Source of the DNA: Bradyrhizobium agreste
GTDB taxonomy: Bacteria; Pseudomonadota; Alphaproteobacteria; Rhizobiales; Xanthobacteraceae
NCBI RefSeq assembly: GCF_016031625.1
Contig: NZ_JACCHP010000007.1
Span: forward strand, 186,001-250,000
DNA length: 64,000 nucleotides
Direction of reading: 5' to 3'
The position numbers and the translations under genes are program-made. Positions 17,808 to 27,330 of the stretch are shown here, piece by piece. Position 1 is the stretch's first letter; every line of letters starts with the position of its first letter. The notes beneath the pieces are model-generated. The model saw only the letters and a list, made by a program, of their open reading frames with translations, did no database searches and was not told the DNA's origin.

Positions 17808-19040
17808 TTATCCGCCCGATGCACGTTGCCCGTAGTAGCCAGGGCGATAACGCTCTTGCCAGCGCCGGCTCGGCAATCTTGAGTTCGATTCCGCGCGATA
17901 CACGATAACGCGGCCTGTGTGCGGCCAGGAGAAGTCATAGGTGTGCCGTTTGACGGCTCTCAGGTTGTTCGTGTTCTGCTCGATCAATGTGATCGTATTG
18001 CCGTTCCTCGCGACGATGATCGCGCTGTGCTTGTCTTCAGGCCCGGTTCCGGTTCCCCAGTTTCCGCCGCCCCCTGGCTGGGTGAAATGCGCGGCTTCGA
18101 GCTGAACGATGTCTCCCCGTTGAGCTTCGGCGAGAGATATCTCTCGACCCCAGTCATAAGGGCGCGGATTGAAAACGGGAGGATTCGCGCCAGCAGCCTT
18201 CAGCGCCGCCTGTACGAAATGCGTGCACTCACCGTCGCCAACCTGGCCAGGTGGCAATGTCGGACACGCCGATGATCGAACCCGGCCTTGTGCATCGACA
18301 CATTTGTCCAGCTGCGACTCCGCATAAGCAGCGATCTTCTCGCCCAGGCTCGTCCCGGTGTTTTGCGAAGGCGAGGGCGGTGGCGATGGCGTGTTCGCCA
18401 CCACGTTCGGACTCGAACCGCAAATCAGCCCGACGGCATTTACGTCTTTGCCGCCGCGCCCCTGGATGCCAATGGCCGCTTCGCCATTGGGACACGTCTG
18501 ATTAATGGACGGAAACGTACCGGCGCCATTCCCGAGCGACAGGCTGTGTCGCGCGCCACCCGTCGTCGAGCGGCAATAGAGCACGAACTCACGCACTTGC
18601 CTGTTCCGGTCCGTCATTTGGAGGCCCACGCCATCAATGATGGCATTGGCTCCGCAATCTTTCTCCGATGGCCCGCCGCCATTTCCGCCGCGCGCGGGAC
18701 CATGAAATTGTGCGCCGGTCGAGCCATCAGGTTTCACTGGGGCGCATGTGATGGACATCTGGTCCACCCAAAGACCGGACCGCACGCGCAAACCGACCAG
18801 GTATTGTCCGGCCGGACAAAGATCACGGAATGAGAAATCTCCGCCTCCTCCAATCGGCGCAAACTCTTTCGCAGCAACGGTGTTCAGGGTCACAAAGCCC
18901 GCGACGATGGAAAGTGCAGCAGCGGCGACCCGGTGCGCCGGTTTCCGACGGAAGCGCCGCGTGGTGCATAGCGCGTAGGGGGATATCGTCGGGAGGAATT
19001 CCCCGATTTTTGTTTTTGCCTTCGCGATCGTGGTCATCAT
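17808..19040 (-). CDS. Secreted three-module Cys-rich protein with CHAP-like peptidase domain
   Basis: A 410-residue exported protein. After an unusually long N-terminal region with a hydrophobic core near 40-55 (AAALSIVAGFVTLNTVAA) come three related modules (about 60-225), each with a Cys-G-x-G-x-D-x-L-x-Cys pattern: CPAGQYLVGLRVRSG...ITC, CGANAIIDGVGLQ...LYC, and CPNGEAAIGIQGRGG...LIC. The C-terminal 150 residues look like a CHAP or NlpC-type papain-fold hydrolase, with the nucleophile in DGECTHFVQAALKAAG and the His in DKHSAIIVARNG. It may cleave peptidoglycan. The upstream gene encodes the same three modules joined to an SH3-like domain instead. The start is the ATG pair at 19040/19037. 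Confidence 0.72.
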   Translation of the reverse strand: MMTTIAKAKTKIGEFLPTISPYALCTTRRFRRKPAHRVAAAALSIVAGFVTLNTVAAKEFAPIGGGGDFSFRDLCPAGQYLVGLRVRSGLWVDQMSITCAPVKPDGSTGAQFHGPARGGNGGGPSEKDCGANAIIDGVGLQMTDRNRQVREFVLYCRSTTGGARHSLSLGNGAGTFPSINQTCPNGEAAIGIQGRGGKDVNAVGLICGSSPNVVANTPSPPPSPSQNTGTSLGEKIAAYAESQLDKCVDAQGRVRSSACPTLPPGQVGDGECTHFVQAALKAAGANPPVFNPRPYDWGREISLAEAQRGDIVQLEAAHFTQPGGGGNWGTGTGPEDKHSAIIVARNGNTITLIEQNTNNLRAVKRHTYDFSWPHTGRVIVYRAESNSRLPSRRWQERYRPGYYGQRASGG

Positions 19041-19140
19041 AGCGCTGCTCCCGATGCCAAGTCTAATTCCACACTCCAACTGAACTCCACGGAATCGATA
19101 TCTCCCGCGTGTCCGATCCGCTGCTATCACCGTCGCGAAA

Positions 19141-20046
19141 CTAATCTGTTGTAAGGTGGTCTGCGGCGACCCAGCCTGAGCCGCTGGCCACGTCGAGCTT
19201 CAGATTGAGCCAGCCGTCCGGGTGTCGGCCCAGAACACTGGCTGTCGTTCCTTGTCTCATCATGCCGATGATTTTGAATTGGCCACCGGGACCTTCGTGA
19301 ATATCGACGTCGTCCTTGGCGGTCGCTTTGCTTGTTTTCTTGCCGAGCGCTTTGAGGGGCTTGCCGGATGGCGCATTGGACGCTTGCGTCGGGAGGATTG
19401 GCGGCTTCGGCCCGCAGATAAGGCCAAGCGCATCCAGGTAGGCGCCGGACCGGCCATGAATGCCGGTTGCGGCCTCGTTTTCGGAGCAGGTCTGCACGAA
19501 GGAATGCAGGAGCTTTCCCGAATAGTGACCGCCCACTCGGACGCTCGTGCAGGCGCTACCTGAATCAAGGCAGATCTTGTTGGGCGCGCCGCCCGCCAGC
19601 GGCGTGCAGGTAAGCTCGACGAAATCGACAAAGACCGGCCTGTCGTCCTTATGCGTGTAGCCGAACATGATGCTGCTGGCATACCGATCGCCGCCCGGGC
19701 AGATACCCTCTTTTGGCGAGCCGCCTGGCCCGCCGTGATAGGGCATGTTCCATGGCGGCTGATCGAATCTGCGTTGTGCCGCATTGAAGCTTGCACATTT
19801 CAGGCCGATCGAGTCGACCCAGCCGCCAGTCTTCAGGTACACGCCGACAATATAGCCATTGGAGCATTGCGATCGGAAATGTCCGCCGCCGGGTCCGCCC
19901 TGAATCTGGAGGTCTCTCGCCTGAACGTCTGGCGCCGTGAGCATGCAATGAACAATAACGGCAAGAGCGACGCAGTAACGCGAAAACGTGATGATCTCTC
20001 TTGCGTGCGACAGCGCGCATCGATGCCTTATCATTGAAATTCCCAT
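19141..20046 (-). CDS. Secreted three-module Cys-rich protein with SH3-like domain
   Basis: A 301-residue exported protein, paralogous in its first part to the next gene in the operon. After the N-terminal hydrophobic segment (YCVALAVIVHCMLTAP) come three modules: CSNGYIVGVYLKTGG...LKC (about 60-84), CPGGDRYASSIMFGY...LTC (about 114-148) and CSENEAATGIHGRSG...LIC (about 190-213). The repeated G-G-x-G start, C...C spacing and hydrophobic alternation resemble VMO-I or jacalin-type beta-prism repeats, an inference from pattern only. The C-terminal 65 residues look like a bacterial SH3 domain (DDVDIHEGPGGQFKIIGMM, GWLNLKLDVASGSGWVAADHL), often used for cell-wall binding. A linker block (GKPLKALGKK) resembles the tail of the two upstream genes. 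Confidence 0.72.
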   Translation of the reverse strand: MGISMIRHRCALSHAREIITFSRYCVALAVIVHCMLTAPDVQARDLQIQGGPGGGHFRSQCSNGYIVGVYLKTGGWVDSIGLKCASFNAAQRRFDQPPWNMPYHGGPGGSPKEGICPGGDRYASSIMFGYTHKDDRPVFVDFVELTCTPLAGGAPNKICLDSGSACTSVRVGGHYSGKLLHSFVQTCSENEAATGIHGRSGAYLDALGLICGPKPPILPTQASNAPSGKPLKALGKKTSKATAKDDVDIHEGPGGQFKIIGMMRQGTTASVLGRHPDGWLNLKLDVASGSGWVAADHLTTD

Positions 20047-20061
20047 TTGGTCCCGATCGTT

Positions 20062-20595
20062 CTATCTGATGAGTGTGGAGCAGTTCGGCGGTGTGCCTGT
20101 CCGGCCCGGTCCGCACGTGGCCGCTCCGCCATAATCGATGTTGTCGTCGATGCGCCGCTTGCCGAGCTTCTTGATCGGCTTCGTTGTGCCCGCTCCGCCG
20201 CTCGGCGTGGGGCCGTAGGGGCCACCACACCCATCATTCCCGCCGCTACACGGTTTCGTTGCGACCGTACCCACCCCGCCGCTAGGCGTGCTGGGTCCTG
20301 CGCCAGGCGCGGGCTGATCGCGGATCAACGACGACTCGCTGAGGACCCGTCCACGGTGCCTGAGGCCGGAGATGATACAAACGCACGGCATGCCCCTCTT
20401 TGCCGTCGGGTCGTCGGCCGCGCAGCGATAATCCGGCGAAACTCGACAGTAGGGCTTCATCGTCCTCTGCGCGACATCTCGGGTTATAAAATTGGAAGTT
20501 TGAGCGGGAGCCGTCGCTGGCACCCAAAAGTACAGAATAGCCGGAAGCAATATGGCGCCTATTCCTCGTCGACGAGATTGTACTTGAGACGCCAT
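20062..20595 (-). CDS. Small secreted protein with duplicated tail
   Basis: A 177-residue protein of unknown function with an N-terminal signal sequence (GIGAILLPAILYFWVPATAP). The middle has Cys pairs (RMPC-like MPCVCIISG, YCRVSPDYRCAADD). The last 40 residues, beginning PIKKLGKRR and ending TPPNCSTLIR, are nearly identical to those of the next upstream gene, and the DNA is about nine-tenths identical there. A Gly/Pro/Thr-rich stretch with two PSGG(V/A)GT blocks precedes the tail. I start at the ATG at 20595; a longer frame to 20745 would overlap the upstream gene. The stop is 15 bases before the start of the SH3 gene. Confidence 0.6.
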   Translation of the reverse strand: MASQVQSRRRGIGAILLPAILYFWVPATAPAQTSNFITRDVAQRTMKPYCRVSPDYRCAADDPTAKRGMPCVCIISGLRHRGRVLSESSLIRDQPAPGAGPSTPSGGVGTVATKPCSGGNDGCGGPYGPTPSGGAGTTKPIKKLGKRRIDDNIDYGGAATCGPGRTGTPPNCSTLIR

Positions 20596-20690
20596 TGGAT
20601 CTATCTCCCGATGCTGAGCACATTGCGCGTTGAGTTCATGGCGAGTTCCAGTGTTGTTGTCCGCTGATCGCAGTGCCATCGCCGTGATTT

Positions 20691-21131
20691 CTATTTGATG
20701 AGGGTAGAGCAGTTCGGTGGTGTGCCGGTCCGGCCTGGTCCGCACGTGGCTGCTCCGCCGTAATCGATGTTGTCGCCGACGCGTCGCTTGCCGAGCTTCT
20801 TGATCGGCTTCGTTGCGACCGTGCCCGCTCCACCGCTAGGTATGGGTCCCGTCCAGGGCGTAGATGGCCTGGTGATTTCGCTGCGCGCACGTTCTTCTTC
20901 TCGGGTTTTCCAAGGCTCCTTGATGCATGAATATTGTATGCAGCCACCGTGTCGCTGGAGTTGATTGTTGATGAGGCACGCGCCGTGTGTCATGCAAGCC
21001 GCTGCGCTGCCTGGCGAGCATTGGGGCGTGTGCGCACATTGTGGCCGCGGGCGCGCGTCCTGTGCTTCTGCCGTTGATGGCGCCGTGCAGCCGAGCGTTA
21101 GCAGGCCGAGCGCGCAAACGCTCCGGATCAT
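20691..21131 (-). CDS. Small secreted Cys-rich protein with shared tail
   Basis: A 146-residue protein, first intact gene of the five-gene operon. It has a signal peptide (MIRSVCALGLLTLGCTAPST, cleavage near AEA). The mature part has several cysteines in short spacing (CAHTPQCSPGSAAACMTHGAC, shown here only to illustrate spacing as C-x6-C-x7-C-x5-C, followed by CIQYSC). The C-terminal 40 residues (PSGGAGTVATKPIKKLGKRR then DNIDYGGAATCGP and TPPNCSTLIK) recur in the downstream gene. The ribosome binding site GGGAGAA lies close before the ATG. Function unknown. Confidence 0.6.
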   Translation of the reverse strand: MIRSVCALGLLTLGCTAPSTAEAQDARPRPQCAHTPQCSPGSAAACMTHGACLINNQLQRHGGCIQYSCIKEPWKTREEERARSEITRPSTPWTGPIPSGGAGTVATKPIKKLGKRRVGDNIDYGGAATCGPGRTGTPPNCSTLIK

Positions 21132-21815
21132 GAGCTATTCTCCCGGCTTGAACGCCTTGCAGCCATTCTCGAACTGATCCCAAAGCTGGTGGCAGACATC
21201 GCGCGAGCTGCTCCCGCTCAAGATTCGTCCCACAGATGCAGTGCGTGCGCATCGGACATTCGTCTGATACGCGCGCCGGTGGATTGCTGGGATTTGCGTG
21301 ACCCAGAGGGGGTGCGTTTCCGATCGCGAGGGCACGCGCTGAGCGGAATCAGTCAGGCGGCCATCTGCATTATCGGTTCGGCATGCTTCAGCGCGGGCTT
21401 GCCAATGAGATGCCGCAGCTCGGCCGCCTATAGGTCGAGCACGTCGCGCTTCAGGCTGATCGGCGGACATCAACGCAGCGTCCAAAGACACCGCGACTTC
21501 CGACGATGGCGCACCACCCTTCTTCTAAACTAAGGCCGGCGAGCTTCATTGCCGAAGCTCGCCGGCAGTCAGAACGCCCGCAACGAAATCGCAACGAATT
21601 GGGTGAAACAACCGCGAACAAAACGGGGCAGAAACACCCTTTGCGTCGAGAAAAATCAATACTTTAGAAAATGTTCACTGCGTTCGGGACGTAAGCGTCG
21701 CGGGTTAGCAAAAACGCCGACGTGCGATTTATATTCCGATCGTAACCTAACCTACAGATCTACATAGGCTCGTTGAGACGGTCTTTTACAGCTAAGTACT
21801 TGTAGTTGCACGTAG
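21132..21815. other. Degraded accessory DNA upstream of the secreted-protein operon
   Basis: No intact gene is supported. At 21135-21260 on the minus strand two adjacent frames together read like the C-terminal part of another small Cys-rich protein (CICGTNLEREQLAR in one frame, DVCHQLWDQFENGCKAFKPG in the other), suggesting a frameshifted remnant. A 13-bp perfect hairpin (GCCGGCGAGCTTC with its complement) is at 21535-21566. From about 21640 to 21790 the base composition is clearly lower in GC than the surroundings. Confidence 0.45.
21535..21566. repeat. Perfect 13-bp hairpin
   Basis: Stem 21535-21547 with 21554-21566, 6-base loop ATTGCC, no T-run. It could be a transcription or mobile-element signal in the accessory segment. 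Confidence 0.6.
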
Positions 21816-21868
21816 ACGATCAGACTCTTAATCAGCGGATCCCAGTTCGAGCCCTGGTGCGCCCACCA
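21816..21868 (+). pseudogene. 3'-half of a tRNA-Lys(CTT)-like gene, probable att remnant
   Basis: The stretch contains an anticodon-loop-like CTCTTAA (anticodon CTT, lysine), a T-loop TTCGAGC in CCAGTTCGAGCCCTGG, and an acceptor end GTGCGCCCACCA. No matching 5' half (D-arm and GGGCGCAC acceptor strand) lies upstream, the T-stem has lost a base, and the anticodon stem has mismatches. Partial 3' tRNA ends are what integration and loss of tRNA-targeting elements leave behind. A hairpin with T-run follows directly. Confidence 0.65.
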
Positions 21869-21874
21869 TCCCAA

Positions 21875-21898
21875 GGCCCTGCTGATGCAGGGCTTTTT
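21875..21898 (+). terminator. Terminator after tRNA fragment
   Basis: Stem GCCCTGC/GCAGGGC, loop TGAT, then TTTTTT. On the plus strand it fits termination of the tRNA-like sequence; the T-run touches the stop codon of the minus-strand lipoprotein gene. Confidence 0.8.
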
Positions 21899-22416
21899 TA
21901 CGCCCTCGGCGCGCAGCGGACGTAGACCATATTGCCGTAGCGGGTGGCGGCGTCCTTGTCGATGAAGCGGGTGATCATGACGCGACCGTCGAAGGAGACG
22001 ATCTCGCGGTCCTGCTCGCCGGGGGTCGGGCCGGCCGGTCCGATGTAGTTCTTGCCGCTCGGCGAGCCCTTCAGCCGCAGCTCCTGCGGCGTCGCCTGGT
22101 CGGCGAGATGCATGATCACGCCGCCGGAGGAACCGGCGGTGATCACGTAGGGGTTCTTGCATTGCTCGCGCGCCATCTTCTCCGTGCGGGCGCGGTCGGC
22201 CGGGTTCTGGAACGAGGCGAGGCCCCAGCGGCCGACGATCTCGTCGGCGCGGATGCTGGCCGGCATTTCGGGCGCGACGCCCGGTTCGGCCTCCGGCGGC
22301 GGCGAGGACGAGAAGGACGGCAGGCTCATGCCGCCGCCGCAGGCGCCCAGCAGCAGCGCCAGACAAGAGGCGGCCGCCAGATTGGCAACCGTGCGCGCGT
22401 GAGCCGAACTGATCAT
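21898..22416 (-). CDS. Probable lipoprotein of unknown function
   Basis: A 172-residue protein with a lipoprotein signal peptide ending in the lipobox LLLGAC, so the Cys should be acylated and the protein held in the membrane. A Ser/Pro-rich spacer (SLPSFSSSPPPEAEP) precedes a compact domain (about 60-170) beginning EIVGRWGLASFQNPADRARTE. The W-G-L start and beta-rich character vaguely recall AprI/Inh inhibitor or lipocalin-like barrels, but I would not assign it. I chose the ATG at 22416 because it gives a normal signal length; the frame opens up to 22485. Confidence 0.7.
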   Translation of the reverse strand: MISSAHARTVANLAAASCLALLLGACGGGMSLPSFSSSPPPEAEPGVAPEMPASIRADEIVGRWGLASFQNPADRARTEKMAREQCKNPYVITAGSSGGVIMHLADQATPQELRLKGSPSGKNYIGPAGPTPGEQDREIVSFDGRVMITRFIDKDAATRYGNMVYVRCAPRA

Positions 22417-22571
22417 GGCATTCCCCCGAACAAGACCATGGCCGCACCCCTCCCGCAGCCAAGCGCAAAACCGCTGCCCGAGCAATGACGTCGTTCTCTA
22501 AGCCGACGCCCCGAGCCAGTTTCCAATGCCACCATCCTATATCCGCCTCAACAACCGCTTAACCACCTTTG

Positions 22572-22600
22572 CTTGACAGGATCGCGGCCAAGCCATATTT
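22572..22600 (+). promoter_or_regulatory. groESL promoter (RpoH-like)
   Basis: CTTGACA at 22572-22578 and CCATATTT at 22593-22600 fit the alphaproteobacterial heat-shock sigma (RpoH) pattern CTTGAC...C-C/T-TAT-x-T with slightly short spacing; they would also pass as a housekeeping promoter. It lies directly before the CIRCE element. Confidence 0.65.
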
Positions 22601-22612
22601 CCGGACCCACTA

Positions 22613-22639
22613 TTAGCACTCGGAAAGCCCGATTGCTAA
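22613..22639 (+). promoter_or_regulatory. CIRCE element (HrcA operator)
   Basis: TTAGCACTC, nine bases, then GATTGCTAA: the consensus TTAGCACTC-N9-GAGTGCTAA with a single mismatch. HrcA binding here would repress groESL without stress. It is about 12 bases downstream of the -10 box, so it overlaps the start of transcription. Confidence 0.92.
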
Positions 22640-22730
22640 GCGCGCCGTTCGACCCTCGACGAGAGGGTGGACGGAAGCGCCGCCCCACCGACCCCACTAC
22701 TTCCGAAGCGAGCCTCCAAAGGGAAACGTC

Positions 22731-23027
22731 ATGGCTAAATCCAAATTTCGTCCGCTGCATGACCGTGTCGTGGTCAAACGTATCGACGCCGAGGAAAAGA
22801 CCAAGGGCGGTATCATCATTCCGGACACGGCCAAGGAAAAGCCGTCCCAGGGCGAAATCGTGGCCGTCGGCCCCGGCGGCCGCGACGAGACCGGCAAGCT
22901 GATCCCGATCGACCTCAAGGTCGGCGACCGCGTGCTGTTCGGCAAGTGGTCGGGCACCGAGGTCAAGATCGACAACGAAGAGCTCCTGATCATGAAGGAG
23001 TCGGACATCATGGGCGTGCTGGCCTAA
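22731..23027 (+). CDS. groES: Co-chaperonin GroES
   Basis: A 98-residue (ordinary length) subunit of the heptameric lid of GroEL. The N-terminus [15 protein letters not shown], the mobile loop [18 protein letters not shown] (about residues 17-35) and the C-terminal [14 protein letters not shown] are typical. The GroEL-binding Ile-Ile-Ile tripeptide is intact. The ribosome binding site AAAGGGAAA is 6-8 bases before the ATG. It is the first gene of the groESL operon, under the CIRCE element upstream. Confidence 0.98.
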   Translation: MAKSKFRPLHDRVVVKRIDAEEKTKGGIIIPDTAKEKPSQGEIVAVGPGGRDETGKLIPIDLKVGDRVLFGKWSGTEVKIDNEELLIMKESDIMGVLA

Positions 23028-23062
23028 GACCATCCGCCTGAACGGCCGCTGAATGTGCCGCA

Positions 23063-23213
23063 GTCATGCCCGGGCAGAAGCGCGAAGCGCGTCTTCGCGC
23101 TAGATGACCCGGGCATCCATCCCTCCTCACAAGATGATGGATTGCCGGGCCTACGCCACGCCGAAGCGGCTACGGCCGCGCAGGCGGGTCAAGCCCGGCA
23201 ATGACGAAGAGAG
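23063..23213. repeat. Dispersed palindromic repeat between groES and groEL
   Basis: GTCATGCCCGGGCA and GGGTCAAGCCCGGCAATGAC face each other, with an internal hairpin GCGCGAAGCGCGTCTTCGCGC. The same element type appears at 29135-29220 and 37527-37643. It lengthens the groES-groEL spacer to about 237 bases and could affect relative expression of the two genes. Confidence 0.7.
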
Positions 23214-23246
23214 CGCCGCACGGCACAACACAGACACATCACGTAA

Positions 23247-24896
<1,650 letters not shown>

Positions 24897-24921
24897 GCCT
24901 CCGACCCATTCCGATGTTGCG

Positions 24922-24949
24922 AAGGCCGCCTCCGGGCGGCCTTCTTTTT
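24922..24949 (+). terminator. groESL terminator
   Basis: Stem AAGGCCGCC/GGCGGCCTT (24922-24930 with 24935-24943), loop TCCG, then CTTTTT. Confidence 0.9.
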
Positions 24950-25027
24950 GCCGACGATGGGCTCCGCTTTCCGATTCAATCCACGGCCAAAACCAACTAC
25001 GGTTGCGCCGATTCTGATTGCGCGAGG

Positions 25028-26245
25028 ATGTCATCGATGCGTGCGCTTCTGGTTTGTTCGACGGCCGTTCTGGCGGCCCTGCTCGCCGTTCCACCGCAGG
25101 CCTCCGCCCAGATGAAGCTGTCGCCGAAGGCCACCGCGCCGGGCGGACCCGAGACGCGCTATTTCACCTCGATCGACGGGCTGATGGACGGCAATGCCGA
25201 CGTGATCCTGAAGGAAACGCGTCAGGGCAAGACGGTGACCGCGGCGGTGCTCGACGTCTGCTATCCCATCGCGAAGAACTCCGAGCGCAAGGACCGCTTC
25301 GTCGTCAACCTCCAGGTCGCGGGCCAGACGCTGACGGGAACGACGCAGAGCATCAGTGAGAAGTCGCCGGTCAGCGTCAAGTTGACGCGCAAGCAGTCCG
25401 GCGACACGTTCGAATTCCGCGGCCAGATCGCGATCGGCCAGGCGGTGACCGAGGTCACCTCGCCGGACAATTCCGATCTCAGCGAAAAGGAATTCCTGGA
25501 CAGCCAGACATCGGACGACGGCATCACGCCGCAGCCGAAGGATTTCACCGACGTCTCGCCGGAAGCGATCGCGGTCAAGGTCAAGCTGGATGCGGCGACC
25601 GACTTCCTGAAGAGCCTCAAGGGCCAGGAGGTCGAGGTGACGCTGGCGAGCCTCAATGTCGGCTGCGATGCACTGCGCGCGGGCGAGCAGACCATCAACA
25701 TGTCGGTCGATCCCGAGCGCGCCGGCGCGCTGCTGGCGAAATTCAAGGCGATGCCGGGCGTCACGGCCGCAGGCTGGACCGCGGGCATGACCGAGATGGA
25801 TCGCACTATCCGCTTCCCCGCGGCGGACTGGCGCGAGGGCGACAAGATCAACCGCACCAAGCTCGCGACCGCCGTCTCGAACGTCTTGAGCCGGACGCTT
25901 GCGGCAAAGCCGGTCTCGCAAACCTTCAACCCCGCCACGGGCAAGCTGAAGCTGGTCTTCAAGCGGCCGAACCAGGATCATCCGGCGCTCGAGCTCACCG
26001 ACACGATCGAGGTCACGGGCCTGGTCTCGCCCGACAAGCCCGGCACGACCGACAAGCTCATGCTCTGGATTGGCAGCCCCGCGACGACGACGGCCGACGA
26101 GGGCAGCGGCGCCAGGCTCAATCTGTCCGACGATGCGAGCGCGGACGAAGAGAGCGATCTGCCCGACGACAACGGCTCGATCGAGGCGCTCGTAAAGGAG
26201 CTGAAGGGCCAGCGCTGGGACGCCGACAAGTCGATGTGGAAGTGA
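25028..26245 (+). CDS. Exported protein of unknown function
   Basis: A 405-residue protein with a signal peptide (MRALLVCSTAVLAALLAVPP, cleavage after ASA-Q). The mature part is beta-rich with repeated Asp/Lys-rich segments. Residues 30-180 describe one domain (ETRYFTSIDGLMDGNADVIL), 190-330 a second, and the tail is acidic (SDDASADEESDLPDDNGS). Two cysteines are visible (DVCYPIA, NVGCDAL). I recognise no named family. The start at 25028 has a GCGAGG site; the frame extends upstream into the groEL terminator, which rules out the longer start. Confidence 0.7.
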   Translation: MSSMRALLVCSTAVLAALLAVPPQASAQMKLSPKATAPGGPETRYFTSIDGLMDGNADVILKETRQGKTVTAAVLDVCYPIAKNSERKDRFVVNLQVAGQTLTGTTQSISEKSPVSVKLTRKQSGDTFEFRGQIAIGQAVTEVTSPDNSDLSEKEFLDSQTSDDGITPQPKDFTDVSPEAIAVKVKLDAATDFLKSLKGQEVEVTLASLNVGCDALRAGEQTINMSVDPERAGALLAKFKAMPGVTAAGWTAGMTEMDRTIRFPAADWREGDKINRTKLATAVSNVLSRTLAAKPVSQTFNPATGKLKLVFKRPNQDHPALELTDTIEVTGLVSPDKPGTTDKLMLWIGSPATTTADEGSGARLNLSDDASADEESDLPDDNGSIEALVKELKGQRWDADKSMWK

Positions 26246-26250
26246 GCTCA

Positions 26251-26378
26251 CGTGCCCCGGACGTAGCGCGAAGCGCTGCGAGCCGGGGCCCAGAGGCCAC
26301 ACACGCGATTGCAGAAAGAGTCTGGGTCCCGGCTCTGCGGAGCGTCACTTCGTGCCGCACCGCGTCCGGGACACGAGA
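26251..26378. repeat. Dispersed palindromic repeat
   Basis: GTGCCCCGGAC...GAGCCGGGGCCC at the left and GGGTCCCGGCTCTGCGGAGC...GTCCGGGACACGAG at the right form facing arms. The same class (GTGTCCCGGAC...CGGGGCACGAG) recurs at 46495-46631. Confidence 0.65.
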
Positions 26379-26394
26379 GCGCTGCTTGCGATTT

Positions 26395-26793
26395 TCAATT
26401 CCCCGTCGTCCTGAAGCGCAGCGGCTTCGGGCCGATCAGCGTCAGCACGTCGCCCTGGCGCTTCCAGGTTTCGACGCTGCCGAGCGCGGCGACGAGCTCG
26501 TCGTCGGCCTGCGCTCTCGCCGGCGGACAATTGCGATCCTGGATCTGGGCGGGGACGAAGATCACGGTGTTGCCGGCGACCGAGAACTGGCCCTTGCCGC
26601 CCTTGCACCAGAGCTCCAGCACGACCTCGCCATGGTCGCCGATCTCGATGTTGGGAATCCGCTTCGAGCCTGCTTGCGGCAACGCTTCCAGCGTCATCTC
26701 GGTGCCGAACGGAAACCCCTCCTCGGCACGCGCGAGAGTGGCCATTGCCAACATTGCAACCGCCGCACACAGCAAGCGCAGAAGCGAAACCAT
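26395..26793 (-). CDS. Small exported protein, possibly META/HslJ-like
   Basis: A 132-residue protein with a signal peptide ([20 protein letters not shown], cleavage after ARA). The mature 108 residues form a small beta-sandwich-like domain with two cysteines ([15 protein letters not shown] and DRNCPPAR). The C-terminal [20 protein letters not shown] followed by LTLIG resembles the end of META (HslJ) domains, though the first half is not diagnostic. Function unknown; monocistronic. Confidence 0.65.
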   Translation of the reverse strand: MVSLLRLLCAAVAMLAMATLARAEEGFPFGTEMTLEALPQAGSKRIPNIEIGDHGEVVLELWCKGGKGQFSVAGNTVIFVPAQIQDRNCPPARAQADDELVAALGSVETWKRQGDVLTLIGPKPLRFRTTGN

Positions 26794-26870
26794 GAGACCT
26801 CTCGACCCGACCTGATTTGCGGCACCTTGTATAGGACAGCCGTGCCGTTGAGAAGGTTCGCGGAAGGTGC

Positions 26871-26899
26871 AAAAAACCCGCGAGGACGAACCTCGCGGG
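26871..26899 (-). terminator. Terminator of the former lactate permease gene
   Basis: On the minus strand the stem CCCGCGAGG/CCTCGCGGG (26891-26899 with 26877-26885) is followed by six T (26876-26871). It sits 25 bases beyond the stop of the permease remnant. Confidence 0.85.
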
Positions 26900-26923
26900 G
26901 ATTTGTCGACGCGGCGCAGCCCA

Positions 26924-27150
<227 letters not shown>

Positions 27151-27330
27151 GGTCGCGAAATCCCGGAGCACCCCGCCCCGCCATCGAGCCCCATGCTAGG
27201 GTTGCAAGCTGCGACAAGCCAACGCAAATTGCAGACCTTGCGACTTTAGTCCAAGTGCGCCCGTTTCCGCTGTTGCCTCAGGTCGTTGGCTCCGGGCATT
27301 TGTGCACATCCCCCGAGGAGACCCCGTTCC

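Noticed and set aside
21816..21868. Functional tRNA-Lys gene
   Set aside because: The 5' half is missing, the T-stem lacks a base and the anticodon stem has mismatches.
27286..27330. Longer N-terminus for the ABC exporter from 27286
   Set aside because: The GTG at 27331 has a GAGGAG site at proper distance and matches the usual start of the family.
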